In this document: one piece after another, positions 7,653-12,707 of the stretch
Layout of the letters: every line of letters starts with the position of its first letter
How positions within the stretch are numbered: position 1 is the stretch's first letter
From: Alphaproteobacteria bacterium
Lineage (GTDB): Bacteria; Pseudomonadota; Alphaproteobacteria; UBA9219
DNA: 12,707 nt
Assembly (NCBI GenBank): GCA_028716765.1
Contig: JAQUPC010000063.1
Coordinates: forward strand, 1-12,707
Reading direction: 5' to 3'
Notes under the pieces: model-generated
Told to the model about the DNA's origin: nothing
The model's database searches: none
The model's input: the letters and a program-made list of their open reading frames with translations, nothing else
Translations under genes and position numbers: made by a program

Positions 7653-8083
7653 AAATTCACATCCTTGCCATCGGGCGGTTGCGCGGCGCGCACGCCGACC
7701 TTTGCGCGGAATACGCCAAACGGATAACGCCGCGCGTCATTATCAAGGAACTGACGGCGCCAACGCCGGAAGCCGAGGGCAGGGCGCTTTTCGCCGCCGT
7801 GCCGCCCAAAGCCTTTGTTGCCGTTCTGGACGAACATGGCAAGGATCTGTCGAGCCGCGAGCTGGCCGTTAAGCTGGCGGCATGGCAGGATCAGGGCGTC
7901 GGCGATCTTGCTTTCGTCATCGGCGGCGCGGACGGAGTATCCGAAGCCGTTAAAAACGGAGCCGGGGTTACGCTCGGCCTTGGCCGCAAAACATGGCCGC
8001 ACAAGCTCGTTCGCGTTATGCTGCTCGAGCAGCTTTACCGCGCGCAGCAAATCAACAGCGGCCATCCGTATCACAGAGATTGA
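7649..8083 (+). CDS. rlmH: 23S rRNA (pseudouridine-1915-N3)-methyltransferase RlmH
   Basis: RlmH is a SPOUT-class methyltransferase that methylates pseudouridine 1915 in helix 69 of 23S rRNA on assembled ribosomes. The 144-residue product starts MKIHILAIGRLR. It carries the VLDEHGKDLSS stretch, the FVIGGADGV motif that forms part of the knotted S-adenosylmethionine site, LGLGRKTWPHKLVRVMLLEQLYRAQQI, and the terminal HPYHRD motif that contacts the substrate. Length and motifs are standard. Its ATG overlaps the dotA stop by four bases (ATGA), with GGAGGAGG (7631-7638) ten bases upstream inside the dotA end. It is therefore translationally coupled to dotA rather than to its usual neighbour rsfS. 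It converges on the cysteine-rich gene pair. Confidence 0.96.
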   Translation: MKIHILAIGRLRGAHADLCAEYAKRITPRVIIKELTAPTPEAEGRALFAAVPPKAFVAVLDEHGKDLSSRELAVKLAAWQDQGVGDLAFVIGGADGVSEAVKNGAGVTLGLGRKTWPHKLVRVMLLEQLYRAQQINSGHPYHRD

Positions 8084-8118
8084 TGGGCCGCCGTACGGGC
8101 AAGAATCGGAACGAAAGT

Positions 8119-8748
8119 TTAAGGCGATACCGGCACACAGCTAGGAACGAACGGGTTGTTCCACATTGCAACAATGCTCGATATAGTCGTGCCCGAAGGG
8201 CAAACGGAATATGGATTTGAAGTTCCCGTTGCTATCGGACCGCCGGTACAAACATAGGCCTCCCCGATGTCCCACCCCCCTCGGTCAAAGGATGGTCCGC
8301 TCAATCCTCCCCCATAGGGAATGAGGGCGCTTACCAAATTGCCGTCTGTGTATCCGGCAGCATATCCCCACGACCCCAAATCCTTGCTGGCCACGAAGCC
8401 TGCGTCGCACGGCCCTTGCGTTCCCATCGTGACAGACGGCGGACAGACCGGGGTGCCCGCATATGAGTTAAAATAGCAGTAATATGTGTAAGATACGCCG
8501 CCCCCGCTTGTCATCGACTTCCATGTGCAGCCGCCGCCTTCCGGAGTTTCACAGGTGGCGGCGCTTGATTCCACGCCAGAATTAAGAGCGCAGATGACGA
8601 GGCCGGTATTGTCCGCCGACATATGCGTTGCGCCGAGCGTGTGACACTCCTCAGTGGGGCGAAAGGTGTCGGCTGGTGCTGGCGTGGCCAAGGCCGGAAA
8701 GGAAACACCCATAAAGACAAGAGCGGCAAGGACGAGATGAAGGCGCAT
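8119..8748 (-). CDS. Secreted cysteine-rich protein, copy A (unknown function)
   Basis: I do not recognise this family. The 209-residue product has a clear signal peptide, MRLHLVLAALVFMGVSFPALA. The mature part has ten cysteines (35, 53, 66, 74, 91, 102, 114, 167, 183, 204) and is rich in Gly, Ser and Tyr, as expected of a disulfide-stabilised exported protein. The start is fixed by GGAGGG six bases before the ATG. Residues 1-79 are almost identical to the neighbouring copy B; the rest is related but diverged, sharing LGSWG and a GG-x-x-IG-x-AY-x-C motif. It extends about 30 residues past the point where copy B stops. No membrane anchor or lipobox is visible. It sits between rlmH and gpmI, on the opposite strand to both. 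Possible roles as adhesin, envelope or host-directed protein are guesses. Confidence 0.75.
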   Translation of the reverse strand: MRLHLVLAALVFMGVSFPALATPAPADTFRPTEECHTLGATHMSADNTGLVICALNSGVESSAATCETPEGGGCTWKSMTSGGGVSYTYYCYFNSYAGTPVCPPSVTMGTQGPCDAGFVASKDLGSWGYAAGYTDGNLVSALIPYGGGLSGPSFDRGGWDIGEAYVCTGGPIATGTSNPYSVCPSGTTISSIVAMWNNPFVPSCVPVSP

Positions 8749-8769
8749 GGAAATCCCTCCATTAAAGGC
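8519..8769. repeat. Direct repeat, copy A (5' half of cysteine-rich gene A plus its leader)
   Basis: By manual alignment these 251 bases match 9241-9494 with about nine or ten substitutions and one 3-base indel, roughly 96% identity. The match covers the ribosome binding site, signal peptide and first 79 codons, then falls away sharply at the 3' side. A weaker resemblance continues upstream to about 8813. Confidence 0.9.
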
Positions 8770-8942
8770 GAGAACGCCCGCTCATGGTGCCCATCAAAGG
8801 TTATGAAAAGTTTAATACACCTGATTAACCGTCCTACCGCCGAAATGGGGCGGAGTGCGGGGCTGATAAGGCCGCGGGTCTGCTTAAAGAGCGGCGCAGG
8901 AGGCGGGTAGTGTACTTGCCGAGCTAAGTTAACGAACGGGTA
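8770..8942. other. Spacer between the two cysteine-rich genes, with a stub of a small ORF
   Basis: At 8784-8828 on the plus strand is a 14-codon reading frame (MVPIKGYEKFNTPD then stop). It lines up in position and partly in sequence with the start of the 53-codon ORF at 9512 (MATKYYEKLNASF). It therefore looks like the broken counterpart carried by the duplication. A minor CCGCC/GGCGG hairpin (8837-8853) has no T-run and is not a convincing terminator. At 8931-8940 the sequence AACGAACGGG repeats one inside the end of gene A (8146-8155). Confidence 0.35.
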
Positions 8943-9473
8943 TTACCTTGAGCAAATATATGCGTTGCCAATCTCAAATCTTCCGCCTGACCCGTAGTAA
9001 CCGGGGCCACAATCTGCGCCGGGAGGGCGAAAATAGTTGGCAAGAACCCATCCCATTGGAACACTATAGCTTTCGCAAGCGCCCCAAGAGCCAAGGGCGA
9101 CTTGTTGTTTGTATCCCGTTGGGCAAAATTTCTGATCTCCACCAGCATCAGCGCATAGAACCCCGCCATAGTTTGCATTCGTGTTAGTATAACAATAATA
9201 TGTAAAGCTATATCCTGCTCCCCCAGATGATGACATCGGCTTCCATGTGCACCCGCCGCCTTCCGGAGTTTCACAGGTAGCGGCGCTTGATTCCACGCCA
9301 AAATTAAGGGCGCAGATGACGAGGCCGGTATTGTCCGCCGACATATGCGTCGCGCCGAGCGTGCGGCACTCCTCAGTGGGGCGAAAGGTGTCGGCTGGTG
9401 CTGGTGGTGTGGCCAAGGCCGGAAAGGAAACGCCCATAAAGACAAGAGCGGCAAGGACGAGATGAAGGCGCAT
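8943..9473 (-). CDS. Secreted cysteine-rich protein, copy B (paralogue of copy A)
   Basis: This is the upstream member of the pair, 176 residues, function unknown. It has the same signal peptide and near-identical first 80 residues as copy A, with one extra proline after the cleavage site and changes at about three other positions. It also has ten cysteines (36, 54, 67, 75, 94, 107, 117, 133, 155, 174). The diverged second half keeps CPTGY, LGSWG and GG-x-x-EIGNAYIC. The ATG at 9473 is fixed by GGAGGG six bases upstream; an in-frame TTG further up has no support. The protein ends at ICSR. The sequence just after its stop resembles the end of copy A in the same frame, so copy B may be shortened. 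It is divergent to gpmI. A TTGAAA (9553-9548) and TAATAC (9528-9523) pair could be a promoter, but the spacing is 19 bases. Confidence 0.75.
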   Translation of the reverse strand: MRLHLVLAALVFMGVSFPALATPPAPADTFRPTEECRTLGATHMSADNTGLVICALNFGVESSAATCETPEGGGCTWKPMSSSGGAGYSFTYYCYTNTNANYGGVLCADAGGDQKFCPTGYKQQVALGSWGACESYSVPMGWVLANYFRPPGADCGPGYYGSGGRFEIGNAYICSR

Positions 9474-9494
9474 GGAAATCCCTCCATTAAAGGC
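9241..9494. repeat. Direct repeat, copy B (5' half of cysteine-rich gene B plus its leader)
   Basis: This is the partner of 8519-8769, displaced by about 725 bases. The repeat begins in the coding region at the codons for the CTWK motif and runs through the ribosome binding site. The tract between the two repeats holds the diverged 3' half of gene B and the spacer, as expected of a tandem duplication whose 3' halves then changed much faster. Confidence 0.9.
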
Positions 9495-9511
9495 AAAATC
9501 GCTCAATTATC

Positions 9512-9673
9512 ATGGCCACCAAGTATTACGAAAAACTTAACGCTTCCTTTCAACGATTATGGGCAGATCAAGGGGCAGACACATGGCCCATTCAAGACTA
9601 TCCTGGCACCAGAACATTCCGCACACCGCCATTGCTAAACATTGAGTATGTCCTTCATGACGCTCTCTCATAA
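9512..9673 (+). CDS. Possible small ORF of 53 codons overlapping the gpmI start
   Basis: The ATG at 9512 opens a frame ending in TAA at 9671-9673. The 53-residue product begins MATKYYEKLNASFQRLWADQ, has mixed composition (Trp, Tyr and Pro present) and looks protein-like, but I do not recognise it. There is no good Shine-Dalgarno. It overlaps the gpmI start by about 26 bases in another frame. Since gpmI also lacks a clear ribosome binding site, translation of this ORF could bring ribosomes to the gpmI start. A truncated relative of its first codons lies upstream of gene A at 8784. It may equally be chance or a remnant of an older gene. Confidence 0.3.
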   Translation: MATKYYEKLNASFQRLWADQGADTWPIQDYPGTRTFRTPPLLNIEYVLHDALS

Positions 9674-11201
9674 CCGCCCCCGTCCCGCCGTTCTTTGTAT
9701 CCTCGACGGCTGGGGTTTTCGCGAAGATGCCGACGACAACGCCACGATGCGCGCCAACGCCCCTGTGTTTCGCGAGCATTGGGCCAAATGCCCGCATGCC
9801 CTGCTCGACGCCTCGGGCGAAGCCGTAGGCTTGCCCAAAGGCCAGATGGGCAATTCGGAAGTCGGGCACATGAATCTCGGCGCGGGGCGTGTCGTGTTTC
9901 AGGATTTGCCGATGATCGACCGCGCTATCGCCACAGGCGGGATAGATCACAACCCGGCGCTGCTGGATTTCATCGCCAAACTCAAGCAAAGCGGCGGGAC
10001 ATGCCATCTTATGGGACTGGCCTCGCCCGGCGGCGTGCACGCGCATCAGGGTCATATGGTGGCGCTGGCCCGGCGTGTGGCGGCGGAGGGAGTGCCGGTC
10101 GCCGTCCATGCCTTTCTGGATGGCCGCGACGTCCCGCCGCAAAGCGCGGCGGAACAGATTTTAAAACTGCAAAACGATTGTGCGCTTATAAAGGGCGTCA
10201 GGCTATCAAGTTTGTGCGGGCGGTATTACGCGATGGACCGCGACAAGCGCTGGGAGCGCGTCGAGAAAGCTTACGATCTTTTGACGCAAGGCGCAGGCAA
10301 GTCGGCAAACGATCCCGTCGCCGCCATCAAGGCAAGTTACGCGGACGGAATCACCGACGAGTTCGTGTTGCCCGTCGCGCTTGGCGGTTACGGCGGCATG
10401 AAAGACGGCGACGGTATTTTGTTCGCCAATTTCCGCGCCGACCGCGCACGGGAGATTCTTCTGGCATTACTTGATCCCGGATTCTCCGGCTTTCCCCGCA
10501 AGAAAACGGTGCGTTTCGCGGCGGCGGCCGGCATGGTCGAATATTCGGAGCGGCTTAACGCGTTCATGGCCGCGCTGTATCCGCCGAAGCCGCTTGCAAA
10601 CGGCATGGGGGAAATCGCGGCCCGCGCCGGGCTCAGGCAGCTTCGCATCGCCGAAACGGAAAAATACCCTCACGTCACCTTTTTCTTCAACGGCGGGCGC
10701 GAAGAACCTTACGAAAACGAAGAGCGCATCATGGTGCCTTCGCCCAAGGTGGCAACGTACGACCTTCAGCCGGAAATGTCGGCGCGCGAAGTGACGGATA
10801 AAGTCGTGGCGGCCGTCGAAAGCTGCGCGTTCGACTTCATCGTCCTGAACTACGCCAATCCTGACATGGTCGGCCATACGGGATCGCTGCCCGCCGCCAT
10901 CAAGGCGGTGGAAACCGTCGACGCCTGCCTCGGCCGTTTGTTCGAAGCCGTTGAACGGGCGGGAGGATTCGTTCTTCTCACCGCCGATCACGGCAACTGC
11001 GAGACGATGGACGACCATGCCACGCACGGCCCTCACACGGCCCATACGCTGGCGCCCGTTCCCGTCATACTGATAAACGGGCCCGATTCGGCCCCGGCTC
11101 TGCGGAACGGCAAACTGGCGGACGTGGCGCCGACGCTTCTGGCGCTCATGGGCCTGCCGCAACCGGCCGAAATGGACGGCGAGAGCCTTCTTTCCGGCTA
11201 A
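9648..11201 (+). CDS. gpmI: 2,3-bisphosphoglycerate-independent phosphoglycerate mutase GpmI
   Basis: GpmI interconverts 3- and 2-phosphoglycerate in glycolysis through a phosphoserine intermediate, using two Mn ions (alkaline-phosphatase superfamily). From the ATG at 9648 the product is 517 residues, close to E. coli GpmM (514). It shows CILDGWG (metal-ligand Asp about 20), MGNSEVGHMNLGAGRVV with the catalytic Ser about 70, GGVHAHQGH, FLDGRDVPP, GRYYAMDRDKRWER, FANFRADRARE, NYANPDMVGHTG, and TADHGNCE plus HTAHT supplying the second metal site. All expected motifs are present, so it should be active. The start is uncertain between ATG 9648 and ATG 9657; neither has a convincing Shine-Dalgarno. 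In many alphaproteobacteria it follows rlmH directly; here the cysteine-rich pair intervenes. Confidence 0.95.
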   Translation: MSFMTLSHNRPRPAVLCILDGWGFREDADDNATMRANAPVFREHWAKCPHALLDASGEAVGLPKGQMGNSEVGHMNLGAGRVVFQDLPMIDRAIATGGIDHNPALLDFIAKLKQSGGTCHLMGLASPGGVHAHQGHMVALARRVAAEGVPVAVHAFLDGRDVPPQSAAEQILKLQNDCALIKGVRLSSLCGRYYAMDRDKRWERVEKAYDLLTQGAGKSANDPVAAIKASYADGITDEFVLPVALGGYGGMKDGDGILFANFRADRAREILLALLDPGFSGFPRKKTVRFAAAAGMVEYSERLNAFMAALYPPKPLANGMGEIAARAGLRQLRIAETEKYPHVTFFFNGGREEPYENEERIMVPSPKVATYDLQPEMSAREVTDKVVAAVESCAFDFIVLNYANPDMVGHTGSLPAAIKAVETVDACLGRLFEAVERAGGFVLLTADHGNCETMDDHATHGPHTAHTLAPVPVILINGPDSAPALRNGKLADVAPTLLALMGLPQPAEMDGESLLSG

Positions 11202-11311
11202 TTTCCTGTCTATAAATAGAGAGGTCCCTCTCTTTACTTCCGGCGCAGGGTCGCACTAAACTGTCCCTCTCGTTTCTCTCTTCCTGCGTTGTTTCCTGCC
11301 GGGGTTTTTTC
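11202..11311 (+). promoter_or_regulatory. gpmI-ctpA gap: small hairpin, possible -10, pyrimidine-rich leader
   Basis: TATAAA (11211-11216) could be a -10 box, but no good -35 is seen. AGAGAG (11218-11223) pairs with CTCTCT (11228-11233) around GTCC, a weak hairpin without a real T-run, so not a firm terminator. From about 11259 the leader is strongly pyrimidine-rich. GGGG (11301-11304) seven bases before the ATG at 11312 probably serves as the ribosome binding site of ctpA. Confidence 0.25.
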
Positions 11312-12707
11312 ATGTCGCGTTTGTCTGCACGTTTGTTGTTGGTTCTCCTTCTTGCGCTGGCGTTTACGAACGCCGCGCCGTCCGCTCTGGCGCGCACGGC
11401 GAAAACCGCCGAACCCGCGGCGGAAAGCGAAAATCCCGGCGCCAACGACACCTTTAAGCAGCTGACGTTGTTCTCCGACGTTCTGGAGCGCACGCGCGCG
11501 GACTACGTCGACCCCGTCACGGACGAGAAGCTGGTCGAGTACGCCATCAACGGCATGCTGAGTTCGCTCGATCCGCATTCGGGCTACCTCAACAAAAAAA
11601 GCTTCGAGGACATGCAGACCCAGACGCGCGGCGAGTTCGGCGGCCTTGGCATCGAAGTGACGATGGAGGACAATCTCGTCAAGGTCATCTCGCCGATCGA
11701 CGGCACACCCGCCGCCAAAGCCGGCCTGCAGCCGGGCGACCTCGTCACCCATCTCGACAGCAAGCCGGTGACCGAATTGACGCTGAACGAAGCCGTGGAC
11801 AGAATGCGCGGCACGCCGGGCACGAAAATCACATTGACCGTGAGACGCGGCGGCATCAGCGGCCAGCCGTTCGACGTCACGATTACGCGCGCCGTCATTC
11901 ATATTCAGTCCGTCCGCTGGGAGGCGAAAAAGGACATAGCCTATATCCGCATTACCACGTTCAATGAGCAAACTCAGCCGGGGCTCGACAAGGCGTTCGG
12001 TGAAATCGAAAAGCAGATGGGAAACAAGATCGTGGGCTACGTGCTGGATTTGCGCAACGATCCGGGCGGCCTTCTGGATCAGGCCATTTCCGTCGCCGGC
12101 TCGTTCCTTGAGTCGGGCAAGGAAATCGTGTCGACGCGCGGACGGCACAAGGAAGACAACCAGTCCTATGTTGCCAAAAGCAGCGACAAGACGGGCGGCA
12201 AGCCGATCGCGGTATTGATCAACGGCGGATCGGCCTCGGCGTCGGAAATCGTCGCGGGCGCGCTGCAGGATCATCACCGCGCCATCCTGATCGGCACCAA
12301 GAGCTTCGGCAAAGGCTCCGTGCAAACGATCATACCGATCGCGGGCGGCGGCGCCATGCGGTTGACCACCGCGCGGTACTACACGCCGTCCGGCCGCTCC
12401 ATCCAGCAACTCGGGATCGAACCCGACATCGCCGTGGAGCCCGCCAAGCTCGAGGAAATGGAACATGGGAAGGGCTTGCGCGAAGCCGATTTGCGCGGCG
12501 CCCTGACGAACGACACCGTCAAGCCGGGTGGGGAATCGAAAGACAACAAGGATTCCGGGGACAAGCCGGAAAAAACGAAACAGGACGGCGACAACGGGGA
12601 CGCGCAACCGGCCAAGGACAAGCCGGACGACAAATCGGGCAAAAAGAAAGAGCCGTTCGACTATCAGCTGGCGCGCGCCTTGGACCTGATCCGCGGCGTT
12701 CACCTGT
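11312..12707 (+). CDS. ctpA: Carboxy-terminal processing protease CtpA (peptidase S41), 3' end outside window
   Basis: CtpA-type proteases act in the periplasm on C-termini of envelope proteins and often regulate cell-wall hydrolases. The 465 codons present begin with a signal peptide (about 1-28, MSRLSARLLLVLLLALAF and an ALA end). The conserved N-terminal helices with SLDPHSGYL follow, then a PDZ domain (about 105-192, with GGLGIEV and AGLQPGDLV). The S41 protease domain contains YVLDLRNDPGGLLDQA, the catalytic Ser309 in GGSASASEI and catalytic Lys334 in KSFGKGSVQ. The Ser-Lys spacing of 25 equals that of E. coli Prc (S430/K455). Residues about 403-447 are a charged Lys/Asp/Gly/Pro linker, after which FDYQLARALDLIRG gives the usual C-terminal helix; probably few residues are missing. 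It follows gpmI by 110 bases on the same strand. The usual intervening EnvC-like gene is absent. Confidence 0.95.
   Translation, partial: MSRLSARLLLVLLLALAFTNAAPSALARTAKTAEPAAESENPGANDTFKQLTLFSDVLERTRADYVDPVTDEKLVEYAINGMLSSLDPHSGYLNKKSFEDMQTQTRGEFGGLGIEVTMEDNLVKVISPIDGTPAAKAGLQPGDLVTHLDSKPVTELTLNEAVDRMRGTPGTKITLTVRRGGISGQPFDVTITRAVIHIQSVRWEAKKDIAYIRITTFNEQTQPGLDKAFGEIEKQMGNKIVGYVLDLRNDPGGLLDQAISVAGSFLESGKEIVSTRGRHKEDNQSYVAKSSDKTGGKPIAVLINGGSASASEIVAGALQDHHRAILIGTKSFGKGSVQTIIPIAGGGAMRLTTARYYTPSGRSIQQLGIEPDIAVEPAKLEEMEHGKGLREADLRGALTNDTVKPGGESKDNKDSGDKPEKTKQDGDNGDAQPAKDKPDDKSGKKKEPFDYQLARALDLIRGVHL

Noticed and set aside
6803..8074. A 423-codon minus-strand frame antisense to dotA and rlmH
   Set aside because: It overlaps two well-supported genes and has low-complexity composition expected of the complement of an Ala-rich gene.
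8084..8118. A bidirectional terminator between rlmH and gene A
   Set aside because: Only a short CCGTACGG palindrome is present, with no T-run on either strand.
8119..9494. A shufflon or invertible switch for the cysteine-rich pair, linked to the TraY-like gene
   Set aside because: The copies are direct, not inverted, and I see no recombinase gene or short inverted crossover sites in the window.
11234..12703. A 489-codon minus-strand frame at the right edge
   Set aside because: It is the shadow of ctpA, whose catalytic Ser/Lys, PDZ domain and signal peptide are clear on the plus strand.

Overview
The window is GC-rich chromosomal DNA, most likely from an alphaproteobacterium. The evidence is a clpS-clpA pair and a nadD-rsfS-rlmH-gpmI-ctpA gene order, which is a common alphaproteobacterial housekeeping arrangement. 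The lineage cannot be fixed further. A DotA/TraY-family membrane protein hints at a group carrying an I-type (Dot/Icm- or IncI-like) secretion system or its remnants.

Layout. (1) 2-655: the C-terminal part of a serine-hydroxymethyltransferase-like PLP enzyme enters from the left edge and ends tail-to-tail with clpA. (2) 661-3490, minus strand: clpS then clpA. A hairpin with a T-run follows clpS. A near-textbook heat-shock (sigma-32/RpoH) promoter sits just upstream of clpA, so the chaperone appears separable from its adaptor. (3) 3491-3517: a 27-bp divergent gap with back-to-back -10-like boxes serves clpS and nadD; both genes lack a Shine-Dalgarno and may be leaderless. (4) 3518-8083, plus strand: nadD, rsfS (with a long Lys/Pro/Ala-rich N-terminal tail), a 266-bp palindromic element that overwrites the end of rsfS, a 903-aa dotA/traY-like gene, and rlmH joined to it by an ATGA overlap. 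(5) 8119-9473, minus strand: two tandem paralogues encoding small, secreted proteins with ten cysteines each. Their first halves are nearly identical at DNA level and their second halves strongly diverged. (6) 9512-12707, plus strand: a possible 53-codon ORF overlapping the start of gpmI, then gpmI, then the 5' part of a ctpA-type processing protease that runs off the right edge.

Functional picture. ClpA unfolds substrates for ClpP, and ClpS directs N-degron substrates to it. NadD makes the NAD precursor dinucleotide, RsfS silences idle 50S subunits, RlmH methylates 23S rRNA, GpmI is glycolytic, and CtpA is a periplasmic processing protease. This core is interrupted twice by accessory material: the palindromic element plus dotA between rsfS and rlmH, and the cysteine-rich pair between rlmH and gpmI. 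These two insertions are the most interesting parts. I see no tRNA, rRNA, CRISPR array or classical insertion sequence.
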